A stretch of DNA of 51,907 bases from Lachnospiraceae bacterium (lineage in GTDB: Bacteria; Bacillota; Clostridia; Lachnospirales; Lachnospiraceae): positions 1 through 51,907 of the forward strand of contig JAAZZQ010000029.1 in NCBI GenBank assembly GCA_014239155.1. The letters run 5' to 3'. Below, in pieces: positions 1 to 8,049 of the stretch. A program made the position numbers and the translations under genes. Under the pieces are notes generated by a model. The model did no database searches, was not told the DNA's origin, and worked only from the letters and a program-made list of their open reading frames with translations. The stretch's first letter is position 1, and each line of letters begins with the position of its first letter.

Positions 1-153
1 CGTTAGTCGGGAATTTAAGCCTTTGGAGTGTCATACCAAACGTGAGTAGATTATGTCTTGTCATTTCAAAAACGGACACGTTGAACAAGGAATGAAACAT
101 AAAAGTTTTATTTATAACTTTTTATAAGTTTTCAGTAACGGTGTAAACAGATT

Positions 154-867
154 ATGCATGTAGCAATATGTGACGACAATGTGGCGGACCGCAAGCACTT
201 AGAGCGGCTGCTCTCCCGGGAATCTGACAAGCGTGCAGGCACGCCAAATATATTGTATGTAGACTCCTACGGCGAAAAAATGCACTTTCTCGCCAATCCT
301 TTAAAATATAACCTGATTTTTATGGACATGAGTTCTGAACCGGGCATTGTGGAATTTATCCTTGAACACCTTGATGAGATGGGCTATCATGCTCCACTTA
401 TTTTATACTCTGACAAGATTGATTACACTGCAATTCCCAATTTGCCAGATTATGTGATACACGCAAAGAAACCCTATATTCCAGACCCGCTTCCCGACTT
501 TTTAGCACTGGGTGACGCCAATGTCATTGGACATGTTGTCTCTATCAGCGTGCACACCAACTCTGTTATCAGTAGTATTCCAAAATATATGATTATGTAT
601 GCCCTTATGGAAAATAACACCTGTAAATTATATTTGACAGATGGCACTTCCATAGAAGTTGACGAAAAAATAGAGGAACTTCGCCAGATTTTTGAACCTT
701 TTGAAGAATTTGAACGCGTTAATACTAAGAGTATTGTCAACTTTAAATATGTCACTGCTGTCATGCCTATCTGCGTGATGATGCAGGACTCCAGAGAATT
801 TAAAACCTCTCTGCTACGCTATCGGGAATACAAATGGTTAAAACAGGAAATTGATGAGGAGAATTAA
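154..867 (+). CDS. LytTR-family response regulator
   Basis: A 237-residue two-domain regulator of the AgrA/LytR type. Residues 1-115 form a CheY-like receiver, with the acidic pocket ICDDN at 5-9 and the probable phospho-acceptor Asp58 in LIFMDM. Residues about 135-230 match the LytTR DNA-binding domain, including the typical F-x-R-V-N-x-K-S-I-V-N signature around 188-198. It should bind direct repeats upstream of target genes after phosphorylation. No histidine kinase is adjacent, so its signal is unknown. The ATG has only a weak upstream purine stretch, and no convincing promoter is visible in bases 1-153. The family call is firm; the target is not known. Confidence 0.85.
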   Translation: MHVAICDDNVADRKHLERLLSRESDKRAGTPNILYVDSYGEKMHFLANPLKYNLIFMDMSSEPGIVEFILEHLDEMGYHAPLILYSDKIDYTAIPNLPDYVIHAKKPYIPDPLPDFLALGDANVIGHVVSISVHTNSVISSIPKYMIMYALMENNTCKLYLTDGTSIEVDEKIEELRQIFEPFEEFERVNTKSIVNFKYVTAVMPICVMMQDSREFKTSLLRYREYKWLKQEIDEEN

Positions 868-870
868 GAA

Positions 871-904
871 AATGTCAGGAATAATTTTTTGTGTTCCTGA
901 CATT
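871..904 (-). terminator. Terminator hairpin between convergent regulator and degV
   Basis: A perfect 11-bp inverted repeat (AATGTCAGGAA / TTCCTGACATT) with a 12-nt loop lies between the converging genes. Read on the minus strand the stem is followed by TTCTT, which fits an intrinsic terminator for degV. On the plus strand there is no T run, so it is probably weak for the regulator gene. Confidence 0.65.
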
Positions 905-929
905 CTTATGTACGCAGTTCCTGTGTAAT

Positions 930-1769
930 TTATATTGTTACAATTACACCGCCCTCATTGGCGTACATGCTGCTTACTCCTGCCGCATCCAAAATTAGAG
1001 TTTCTTTAAAATGCAGTTTTTCTTCAATATGACGACGAACGCACTCTGCTGCCTTTGGATTGTTGCAGTGTGTAATCATCAGTCGCTTTTTTCCTGCCTC
1101 CACAGCCTGTTCAATCGCAGTTTCTGCCATTTTTGCCAGCGCCTTTTTCATACCGATGCCTTGCCCAAGCTGAATAATACTGCCATCGTCCGCTCCCATC
1201 ACTGGCTTAATGTTAAGCGTGGATGCCACAAGCGCCTTCACGCCAGAAAGTCTGCCATTTTTCCGAAGAGTATCCAAGTTTTCCAGCACAAAATATGTGT
1301 TCATATCCTTCACAAACTGCTCAATCTGCTCTGTAATCTCCGCAAATGTAAGTCCCATTTCTTCCAATTCTATAAGCTTGTAGGCAATTTGTGTCTCACC
1401 ACATGCCGCTGATTTGGAATCTATAACATAGATATCTTTTTCTCCATATTTTTCGTGATATAAATTTTTTCCAAGAACTGCGCTGTTATAGCTGCCACTA
1501 AGTTTTGAGGACAATGTGACTACATACACGTGTTCCGCTTCTGTCTCATATGCCTTCCGATACCTCTCAGGGGAAGGACAAGCCGACTTTGGACACACTG
1601 GGCATGCTGCCACTGCATCAAGAAATTCCCTCTGGTTAAACTCCATGTTATCTTCTTTTTCATAGTTCTCTCCCACAATCAGCGTGAGCGGCACAATTTC
1701 AAATCTCATATCATTTTTTAAATCCTGTGGAAGCTCACAACAACTGTCAACTACTATCTTATATTTCAT
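930..1769 (-). CDS. DegV family fatty-acid-binding protein
   Basis: A 279-residue protein spanning the whole DegV fold: an N-terminal YKIVVDSCCELP strand-loop, the conserved TLSSKLSGSYNSA lipid-contact segment near residue 85, and the LDTLRKNGRLSG motif near 165. DegV/FakB proteins bind a single fatty acid and, where a FakA kinase exists, present it for phosphorylation. No fakA is in this window, so the partner is elsewhere or absent. Start: ATG preceded by GAGAGG nine bases upstream. Single-gene unit ending at the hairpin at 871-904. Cytosolic; no signal peptide. Confidence 0.93.
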   Translation of the reverse strand: MKYKIVVDSCCELPQDLKNDMRFEIVPLTLIVGENYEKEDNMEFNQREFLDAVAACPVCPKSACPSPERYRKAYETEAEHVYVVTLSSKLSGSYNSAVLGKNLYHEKYGEKDIYVIDSKSAACGETQIAYKLIELEEMGLTFAEITEQIEQFVKDMNTYFVLENLDTLRKNGRLSGVKALVASTLNIKPVMGADDGSIIQLGQGIGMKKALAKMAETAIEQAVEAGKKRLMITHCNNPKAAECVRRHIEEKLHFKETLILDAAGVSSMYANEGGVIVTI

Positions 1770-1874
1770 CAGTATCTACCTCTCATTTTTTACAAAACCA
1801 TTGCATCTAGTATTGATAACCATGTATAATCTTATCATATATCATATCATTTGAAAAGCACTTTTTACAAATAC

Positions 1875-1903
1875 TTGCAGTTTCCTAAAAATACCTTTAT
1901 ACT
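1875..1903 (+). promoter_or_regulatory. Sigma-A-type promoter for the 1950 gene
   Basis: TTGCAG and TATACT are separated by exactly 17 bases, ending 46 bases before the start codon of the downstream gene. The match to the housekeeping consensus is good at both boxes. Confidence 0.6.
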
Positions 1904-1949
1904 AAATCGTGTTAAAAAATAATTCTGTTATAACCATAAAGGAGAACCT

Positions 1950-2459
1950 ATGATTGCACTAGAAATTAAAATTACAAAAAATATTATGAATGCACTGCTT
2001 TTGTCAGAACAGTTCAATTCCTTTCTAGTAGAAGAGGCTGTTATCACTACCTACAACACTTTTCACATTGACGGCCATCTTGTCAAGGACTTCTACACCC
2101 ACGAGGAACTAGAACTGCTCGAAAAGGAAGAAAAGTCTACTATCTTTTCCTGTTGGAAAGATATTCGCCCATTTTGCTTGCAGCTAATCAAGGGCAAAAA
2201 AACTCCTGTTTCTTTTAGAGTCGTGCTCCACGCCACGCCACAACTCATTGAAAAAATAGCTGCAAATCCAGAGTGTGGAGTTACAGCCAATTTAATTCGT
2301 TCCCTCGTACTCAATATCCGATATGACAATGGAAAAGTAACATGCATTACTGGCAGCGCATTTACTACTTTTGTCATGGACAAGAGTGTTGATAGATTAT
2401 GGGACGCCTATATGCGCCAGTTATTGTCTGATTTCGGACTGGACTTTGAAGAAATATAA
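1950..2459 (+). CDS. DUF5721-like protein of unknown function
   Basis: A 169-residue soluble protein resembling, from memory, the DUF5721 family of clostridial proteins: an N-terminal MIALEIKITKNIM segment, a central YNTFHIDGHLVKDFYT block (about residues 35-50), then W-x-x-I-R-P-F-C-x-x-L-I-K-G-K (about 69-83). No catalytic motif, signal peptide or membrane segment is seen, and no function can be given. Start: ATG six bases after AAAGGAGAA. It has its own promoter at 1875-1903 and faces spoVAE tail to tail with only 11 bases between the stop codons. Gene call firm, family name moderate. Confidence 0.8.
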   Translation: MIALEIKITKNIMNALLLSEQFNSFLVEEAVITTYNTFHIDGHLVKDFYTHEELELLEKEEKSTIFSCWKDIRPFCLQLIKGKKTPVSFRVVLHATPQLIEKIAANPECGVTANLIRSLVLNIRYDNGKVTCITGSAFTTFVMDKSVDRLWDAYMRQLLSDFGLDFEEI

Positions 2460-2470
2460 TTAAAAATTAG

Positions 2471-2833
2471 TTATGCTTTGGTCACTTTAGAATGAAATAT
2501 CAAACTTGCAAGATAGCCAAAAATCAGCGCGGCACTGCATCCCACTGCACCGTTTGTAAAACCTCCCTTAAACAGCCCAATAAATCCATCCTCATCAACC
2601 GCCTCCTTTACGCCCTTCATCAAGATATTTCCATATCCTAACAGCGGCACGTTGGCACCTGCTCCCGCGTATTCCGCAAAAGGTTCATACCAGCCAAAAA
2701 AGCTTATAACAGCTCCTGTACAGACAAGGAGCACCATCACGCGACCGGGAAGCATTTTGGTGCGGTCTAAAAATATCTGTGCGAGGGCGCAGACCAATCC
2801 CCCAACCCAAAATGCATTGATATAATCCATCAT
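2471..2833 (-). CDS. spoVAE: SpoVAE-type (SpoVAEb) stage V sporulation protein
   Basis: A 120-residue, largely hydrophobic protein matching SpoVAEb: MDYINAFWVGGLVCALAQ at the N-terminus, the family segment WYEPFAEYAGAGANVPLLGY in the middle, and AVDEDGFIGLFKGGFTNGA near residue 85. SpoVA proteins form the inner-membrane channel that loads dipicolinic acid into the forespore and releases it at germination. The ATG at 2833 is chosen because the SpoVAE core begins there; the frame stays open upstream to a TTG, and AGGAAAGG lies about 14 bases before this ATG. Oddly, spoVAC and spoVAD, which normally accompany it, are not nearby. Confidence 0.88.
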   Translation of the reverse strand: MMDYINAFWVGGLVCALAQIFLDRTKMLPGRVMVLLVCTGAVISFFGWYEPFAEYAGAGANVPLLGYGNILMKGVKEAVDEDGFIGLFKGGFTNGAVGCSAALIFGYLASLIFHSKVTKA

Positions 2834-2964
2834 ATAAAAACCACATACCTTTCCTATTAATTTCAAAATTGTTTGCAAATAACCAATATGTTTGTTTTGT
2901 CATTTATCTACAGTCACCTATATGCTAATTAGTATGTGGCTTTTTTTGTATTTTATGAATGATA

Positions 2965-2993
2965 TTGTTTTTTGTCCAAAAAACTGTTACAAT
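2965..2993 (+). promoter_or_regulatory. Promoter for the carbamate-kinase-like gene
   Basis: TTGTTT and TACAAT are separated by 17 bases, placing the start of transcription about 30 bases upstream of the ATG at 3030. Confidence 0.55.
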
Positions 2994-3029
2994 TTAATAA
3001 GAAATCCAATCGTTCAGGAGGAAATTTAT

Positions 3030-3962
3030 ATGAGCAAAAAGAAAGTCGTTGTCGCTCTAGGACATGATGCGTTGGGTTCTAATACATCTGCACAACTTGA
3101 CGCAGTGAAAAAAACAGCAAAAGCGTTGGCAGATTTAGTAGAAGCAAACTACCAGCTAACCATCACGCACAGCAACGGACATCAGGTAAGCATGATACAC
3201 AAGGCAATGACAGAACTTCACCGTGTCTATCCCGACTACACGCCAGCGCCTATGTGCGTGTGTTCTGCAATGAGTCAAGGATATGTAGGATATGATATTC
3301 AAAATTCGTTAAAATCTGAACTTTTAAGTCGCGGTATTTGTGTTCCAGTTAGCACCATACTAACCCAAGTAACCGTTGACCCTTATGATGAGGCCTTTTA
3401 TGCCCCACAAAAAGCAATTGGGCGCTACATGCCCAAAGAGGACGCTGATACAGAGATCAACAAGGGAAATTATGTTCTTGAGACGCCTGACGGCTTTCGC
3501 AGAGTTGTCGCAGCGCCTCAGCCAATTGATATTGTTGAGATTGCTGCGATTCAAACACTCTCTGATGCAGATCAAGTTGTTATTGCATGTGGTGGAGGTG
3601 GTATTCCTGTAATCGAACAGCAACATATACTAAAAGGAGCCTCTGCAGTTATTGAAAAAGACTGCATCGCCGGCAAACTTGCCGCAGACCTCAGAGCAGA
3701 TGAACTTTTAATCCTGACCAGTGTGGACTATGTTTATCTCAACTTTCAACAAGAAAATCAAGAACCACTAAAAACGCTGACTGTCACAGATGCGAAACGT
3801 TATATCACGGAAGGACACTTTGGCGAAACAGATATGCTGCCAAAAATTGTAGCTGCAATATCCTATCTTGAGGCAGTTCCAAGCGGAAGAGTCATTATCA
3901 CTTCCTTAAATAAAACTGCCGATGCTATCGATGCCAAAGTCGGAACAGTTATCACTGTGTAA
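3030..3962 (+). CDS. Divergent carbamate kinase (amino acid kinase family)
   Basis: A 310-residue protein, the usual carbamate kinase length, with the overall ArcC layout: nucleotide segment CGGGGIPV, ILTSVDYVYLNF, and the C-terminal HFGETDMLPK. Carbamate kinase makes ATP from carbamoyl phosphate. Several normally invariant active-site residues differ: the N-terminal GGNAL motif reads GHDAL (residues 11-15), and HGNGPQVG reads HSNGHQVS (47-54). Start: ATG eight bases after AGGAGG; an upstream in-frame ATG at 2892 has no ribosome site and would add non-conserved residues. No arginine deiminase, carbamoyltransferase or purine-degradation genes are adjacent. It may be a true ArcC variant or a kinase for another small acid. 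Confidence 0.8.
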   Translation: MSKKKVVVALGHDALGSNTSAQLDAVKKTAKALADLVEANYQLTITHSNGHQVSMIHKAMTELHRVYPDYTPAPMCVCSAMSQGYVGYDIQNSLKSELLSRGICVPVSTILTQVTVDPYDEAFYAPQKAIGRYMPKEDADTEINKGNYVLETPDGFRRVVAAPQPIDIVEIAAIQTLSDADQVVIACGGGGIPVIEQQHILKGASAVIEKDCIAGKLAADLRADELLILTSVDYVYLNFQQENQEPLKTLTVTDAKRYITEGHFGETDMLPKIVAAISYLEAVPSGRVIITSLNKTADAIDAKVGTVITV

Positions 3963-3999
3963 TGAATTATAAAAAATAACCGCGTATGCGCATAAAACA

Positions 4000-4022
4000 G
4001 CGGACAGGTCACTCCTGTCCGC
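4000..4022 (-). terminator. lspA terminator overlapping its stop codon
   Basis: A perfect 9-bp GC-rich stem (GCGGACAGG / CCTGTCCGC) with a 5-nt loop, followed on the minus strand by TGTTTTATG. The ascending arm lies within the last lspA codons and the lspA stop codon sits in the loop. Confidence 0.7.
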
Positions 4023-4497
4023 CATTCCATTCACCCATAACAAACAATATAGCCCCAATCATAATACCAAAATCAGCAAGATTAAACACCATTGTATTAA
4101 TTTTGTCAGCAAATTTCCGCAAAAATCGATTTTTGATCCTTTTTGTTTCAATCAACACAGAAAAATAATCAACCACATACTTTCTTTTCAGACGATCATA
4201 GGTGTTGCTGTAGGCACCGCCTAGTATCAACGCAAGCCCTATTTTCTGCACACGTGCTTGCTTTCTGTGCAGCACTGCAGCAAATACTCCTGACACAAAT
4301 GCACTGAGTACCAAAGAAAGAATCGCAACCAAATCTTGGTTCTTATCACCAATATTAAACATGGCTCCTCTGTTGTGATATTTTTTTATTACAATCTTAT
4401 GATTGCATGTTTGATTCACAACCCAATTCTTTTCAATCCAGCATTTTATTATACTGTCTGCTGCAAAAAGTGACACAAGTGTCATAATATATGGCAT
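4009..4497 (-). CDS. lspA: Signal peptidase II (prolipoprotein)
   Basis: A 162-residue membrane aspartyl protease that removes the signal peptide of diacylglyceryl-modified lipoproteins at the outer face of the membrane. The family boxes are present: HNRGAMFN (41-48), GGAYSNTYDRL (93-103) with catalytic Asp101, and FNLADF (138-143) with catalytic Asp142. Four hydrophobic segments are visible. The second box reads AYSN where AxGN is usual. Start: ATG preceded by AAGG. The lipoprotein gene just upstream on the same strand is a likely substrate but is separated by a hairpin. Confidence 0.92.
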   Translation of the reverse strand: MPYIMTLVSLFAADSIIKCWIEKNWVVNQTCNHKIVIKKYHNRGAMFNIGDKNQDLVAILSLVLSAFVSGVFAAVLHRKQARVQKIGLALILGGAYSNTYDRLKRKYVVDYFSVLIETKRIKNRFLRKFADKINTMVFNLADFGIMIGAILFVMGEWNGGQE

Positions 4498-4531
4498 ACC
4501 TTCACACCCCTAACGCATTTTTATAAAACAG

Positions 4532-4551
4532 AAGACAAATACTTTTGTCTT
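4532..4551 (-). terminator. Weak terminator after the lipoprotein gene
   Basis: An 8-bp perfect stem (AAGACAAA / TTTGTCTT) around a 4-nt loop, followed on the minus strand by CTGTTTTAT. It is AT-rich and therefore weak, and probably only partly separates the lipoprotein gene from lspA. Confidence 0.45.
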
Positions 4552-4665
4552 TTACTATAAACGCTATCACAAGTGTGCATAATTGTCAAATAATACTCAC
4601 GGTAAATCAAGTTTTCCGGTCTTTATACAAAGCAGTCAAAAAGACAACTACTCCATATAATACAA

Positions 4666-5850
4666 TTAATTATTTACAGTTCCTTGTATTACAGTATCCA
4701 CAGCTCCCGCATTATTCTTTGCTGTATTGCCAGTGCTGCCCTCCACACTACTGTTCTCTATATTTCCATTTTCCATTGTACCGTTTTCTGTAGAGTTACC
4801 TTCTGTAGTATTATTAATTCCACCATTTACAGTTCCAGTATTCCCAGAATTTGTATTGTTTCCAATATTTCCTGACTGTCCACTATTCCCAGCATTTGTG
4901 CCGTTTCCAGTAGTCCCTGTTTGCCCAGCATTTGTGTCGTTTCCAGTAGTCCCTGATTGCCCAGCATTTGTGTTGTTATTGTTTGTCAAATTCCGCACAT
5001 CAAACCGTCCATGAAGGCCACGGTAAAACTCTTCTACACTGTCATTGATTTTAAAATCATTTGTCTGCAAAACATTGATATATTCCTTCACAATTCTTGC
5101 CAAATTACTGTCTGGGTTTGCATCCACAAACTGCTGATAATATTCCAATGCCTTGCGTTCAATAGAGTCGTTAGTGTCTCCTTTATAATAGTGTTCTATA
5201 CCCTCTGCCTTATTGTATCCACCGCTGATAGCGTTTGTTGCAATCTCTTCATACATTTTGGCAGCAGCCTCTGATGACACTTCATTTGGAAACTTTTCCA
5301 AATGCTGCTCGAACAGGCGAGCCCGCTCCAACATTTCAGACAATGTCATATTGATTGTTTTCCTGTTCTCCTTGTCTGACATTATCATAGAAGGTGTATC
5401 GCCCTCAAGACGCATCAAGTCCATAAAAGCAATCATATCTTCTGGCATATACTGTCTGCTATCCTCAAGTCTGGTAAAATCAATATTTCTAATATCGTCT
5501 CCAAAACTTAAAAGACCTGAGAAAAAATTTTTAACATCTGTTACTGCCGCCCCTGCAATATTGGTATTAATATAATCCATAATACTATTAGGATCTGTAT
5601 TTTTGTCCCCTATCATTGTATCAAACTCACTGTAGTCGCCATTTGCCACACCAGAACCAGCCTCACTGCCTCCTTCATTGCTGTTGCTCTCATTTGTCTG
5701 AGATTGGTCTGCACCTGTAATTGGGTCTTTATTTTCATTTCTGTTATCCCTTTTGCCACAGGCTGATACAGACAGTGCACAGGCAAAACATACCGCTGCA
5801 AGCATTGCTTTCTGTATTGTTACACTCTTTTTAACTATAACCTTTTTCAT
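4666..5850 (-). CDS. Putative lipoprotein with Asn/Thr/Gly-rich repeat tail
   Basis: A 394-residue exported protein of unknown function. Residues 1-30 are a lysine-rich signal peptide ending in the lipobox LSVSAC, with Cys31 as the predicted lipid anchor. An acidic Ser/Asn/Glu-rich linker follows, then a mostly helical domain (about 75-290) with no recognised catalytic motif. From about 295 the protein becomes an Asn-Gly-Thr-rich low-complexity tail containing 12-residue repeats of the form NAGQTGTTGNGT. Start: ATG after GGAGGAAAATTT; an upstream in-frame ATG at 5874 lacks a ribosome site. The tail probably spans or rests in the cell wall. Confidence 0.8.
   Translation of the reverse strand: MKKVIVKKSVTIQKAMLAAVCFACALSVSACGKRDNRNENKDPITGADQSQTNESNSNEGGSEAGSGVANGDYSEFDTMIGDKNTDPNSIMDYINTNIAGAAVTDVKNFFSGLLSFGDDIRNIDFTRLEDSRQYMPEDMIAFMDLMRLEGDTPSMIMSDKENRKTINMTLSEMLERARLFEQHLEKFPNEVSSEAAAKMYEEIATNAISGGYNKAEGIEHYYKGDTNDSIERKALEYYQQFVDANPDSNLARIVKEYINVLQTNDFKINDSVEEFYRGLHGRFDVRNLTNNNNTNAGQSGTTGNDTNAGQTGTTGNGTNAGNSGQSGNIGNNTNSGNTGTVNGGINNTTEGNSTENGTMENGNIENSSVEGSTGNTAKNNAGAVDTVIQGTVNN
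4888..4977. repeat. 36-bp tandem repeat inside the lipoprotein gene
   Basis: Two nearly identical 36-bp units (4888-4923 and 4924-4959) plus a half unit (4960-4977), beginning CCCAGCATTTGTG on the plus strand. The length keeps the reading frame and encodes the 12-residue Asn/Thr/Gly repeat of the lipoprotein tail. Copy number could vary between strains by slippage. Confidence 0.85.
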
Positions 5851-6127
5851 AAATTTTCCTCCATAAGATTCCATAGTTATTACTGCTTTTCCTATTGTTT
5901 CTCATTTTCGGAAAAATATTCAAAGTCGCAGATTGATTACATTGAACACGATTTATTTCTTTTAGCAATCTATACAACTTTATAGGTTGATAATATTAGC
6001 CATGAAAATTAAAATTTTGTGGAAATCTCAAAAAGCAATATGAAAAATACATAAAACAATAGTTTTTGATGTTTGTCTTGTGGTCTTAACCCACTATCTA
6101 AAGCGAATGAATAGAATTGCAGCCACA

Positions 6128-7072
6128 TTATTTCAAATGATACCTTCCAAAACCAAAACTTGTATTCTTCCCTATATGTATCAATTCCCCAATCAACAGC
6201 AACACCCACATCTCCTCTGTCATCCCTTCCAATGCCAGATAACCTTTTATTCCTCTCAAAAAAATTTTTTTCTCTTTTCGTGTAGAATATCTAGCTACAC
6301 TCATGATATGACACTCCTGTCTGCAAATCTTTAATTTGCCGTCATCCTCACCAAATTTCAAGATACCACTTTCTATTCCTTCAAAACAATCCAACATATA
6401 AATTCTACGTCTGATAGCACTTATAATAGCATCGACTTCAAACTTCATTAAAAAATCATTTTGATATTTTAACGTGGTGGGTGTATCAAATATCATAACT
6501 GCTTCTTTCTTATTGAGAATATTGTCAGTCTTGACCATTCGGAAAACAAGATAGTCATAAAGCATATGTACAACATAATTGTTCATATTTATCAATTTTC
6601 CATCTAAAATTGACATTCCCTCTATATTCCTAATATCAACAATTTTGTATTTGGCGTGATTTTTTCCTATACCTTCCTCTGCCAATATGGATAAAGCTTG
6701 ATAAATCTGATTGAAATAAATAATTGTATTTCCAAATAAGATTATGTAAAATCTAAGTTTATCCCCCTCTTTAAAAATCTCCTGAGAATTCTCACATTCC
6801 ATAACATATCCAATACTCCCACCTGTTGTCACAAACTCTGGCTTTTTTACAAATTTTGAATACATAATTTTTTGTACAATGCATTCTGATTCAAAATCAC
6901 ATTTCTCGCATTGACGATCACGCACACAATTCATGCGCAGAAGCATCTCACCCATGCCCCCTCTAATTGCTGATACCTTATCTTTAGGCAAAACAGAGTC
7001 TTGCGGAAATTCAACTGTAAACTGCAGTTTGACAAAACGCACCTGCAGCGCCTTAAAAATATTATTATCCAT
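6128..7072 (-). CDS. cas6: CRISPR pre-crRNA endoribonuclease Cas6
   Basis: A 314-residue RAMP protein of the Cas6 type found with type III systems (PF10040-like). Signs are the N-terminal RGGMGEMLLRMNC segment followed by a four-cysteine cluster (Cys49, 55, 58, 64), the central FYIILFG strand, the EEGIGKNHAKYKI segment, and a C-terminal glycine-rich loop GKNTSFGFGRY (301-311). Cas6 cuts the repeat RNA to release crRNAs. It is the last gene of the operon, 19 bases after the csm4 stop. Start: ATG with a weak GAAGA site. It sits where csm5 is usually found, but it lacks the Csm5 pattern. No further cas gene follows. Confidence 0.87.
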   Translation of the reverse strand: MDNNIFKALQVRFVKLQFTVEFPQDSVLPKDKVSAIRGGMGEMLLRMNCVRDRQCEKCDFESECIVQKIMYSKFVKKPEFVTTGGSIGYVMECENSQEIFKEGDKLRFYIILFGNTIIYFNQIYQALSILAEEGIGKNHAKYKIVDIRNIEGMSILDGKLINMNNYVVHMLYDYLVFRMVKTDNILNKKEAVMIFDTPTTLKYQNDFLMKFEVDAIISAIRRRIYMLDCFEGIESGILKFGEDDGKLKICRQECHIMSVARYSTRKEKKIFLRGIKGYLALEGMTEEMWVLLLIGELIHIGKNTSFGFGRYHLK

Positions 7073-7091
7073 ATCTATTTATATCTTCTTT

Positions 7092-8039
7092 TCAAATTTT
7101 TATAAAACAAGGAACAGCGATTGTATAAGCACCTATCACAATCCTGTCAGATACCCGCCCTGCTTTTAATGTCACTTTTTCCACACAGGAGCCATAAAAA
7201 TCTTTTGCAAAATGCGTGTAAAATGTACTTCCAGCTAATAAGAATATTAATGGTTTTTTAAAGGGGGAATCTTCCTCCGATGAAATATAACTGACCTTCG
7301 GATACTTCACAAATGTTTTATAAAACCCTTCTGTCGGATCATCCTTTCGAGGTACAAAATTTGAAAGCGCTACAAACGCATTAGCCTGTTCAGGTATTGC
7401 AAATTCTTCAAATTTCGCCATCTTCTCCACAATCTCAAAAGCTCCTTTTCCTACTGAACGCTGTGCTCCAATTCCTGTCCGAAACATTTCTCTCAAAGTA
7501 CTGTCCAATACATCTACAGTAAATTTGGAGTAAATATAAATGTCATAATTTTCACTCGAGTATGTTTCCTCTACTTCAAAAAGGCTCCCCTGTCCCTCCG
7601 CACTTTCGACCATATTAGAATCACGCCCCACCATATTTCGCCATGACTCTACTGTTGATTCATGTGTGTTATAGTCATCGGAAAAAACAGCTTTTCCACC
7701 ATTAATAATCATGTTAAATTCATTTAAAGTAATCGTTGAAAGACAGCTTTTTTTCTTATTATAAATATAAGAAGCATACCTTTCATGCTTTGTCAGCAAT
7801 GTATTCTGATTCTCGTCAGTTTCATCTGTTCCAAAAGGCATTGGAAGCCTGCCACTTGGAAACGCATTGGAAAATATGATATCGGGTTCCCCATTCTTAT
7901 AATGATCAATAAGTTCTTGTAATGCCCGCTCTCCATATTGATATAAATAACTCCAACAAAATGCCCCAAAAAAGGTATCGCTTTGAAGCGGTGAACAGAA
8001 TGAATTTACAGGTTTTATAACAATTTTATATAAGTTCAT
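7092..8039 (-). CDS. csm4: Type III-A effector subunit Csm4 (Cas5 group)
   Basis: A 315-residue RAMP protein. The N-terminus MNLYKIVIKPVNSF, then LQSDTFFGAFCWSY (about 18-31) and FPSGRLPMP (about 61-69), is typical of Csm4. The C-terminus ends in a glycine-containing strand with VIGAYTIAVP. Csm4 caps the crRNA 5' handle and contacts Cas10. The ATG at 8039 is chosen because AAGGGAGG lies immediately upstream; a longer in-frame ATG would run back into csm3. It starts 10 bases after the csm3 stop, so translation is probably coupled. Confidence 0.85.
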   Translation of the reverse strand: MNLYKIVIKPVNSFCSPLQSDTFFGAFCWSYLYQYGERALQELIDHYKNGEPDIIFSNAFPSGRLPMPFGTDETDENQNTLLTKHERYASYIYNKKKSCLSTITLNEFNMIINGGKAVFSDDYNTHESTVESWRNMVGRDSNMVESAEGQGSLFEVEETYSSENYDIYIYSKFTVDVLDSTLREMFRTGIGAQRSVGKGAFEIVEKMAKFEEFAIPEQANAFVALSNFVPRKDDPTEGFYKTFVKYPKVSYISSEEDSPFKKPLIFLLAGSTFYTHFAKDFYGSCVEKVTLKAGRVSDRIVIGAYTIAVPCFIKI

Positions 8040-8049
8040 TGTGCCTCCC

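Noticed and set aside
2-49. Short open tail at the left edge (about 15 codons ending in TAG)
   Set aside because: Too short to distinguish the end of a gene from chance.
2892-3029. N-terminal extension of the carbamate-kinase-like gene
   Set aside because: It lies over the predicted promoter, has no ribosome site, and is not kinase-like; AGGAGG precedes the ATG at 3030.
4727-5014. Plus-strand open frame rich in Pro/Phe/Val opposite the lipoprotein
   Set aside because: It mirrors the repeat-coding strand, with no ribosome site or independent support.
6128-7072. Calling the last CRISPR gene csm5
   Set aside because: The Cys cluster, the FYIILFG strand and the C-terminal GKNTSFGFGRY loop fit Cas6; the Csm5 pattern with an IPGSSIKGA-type loop is absent.
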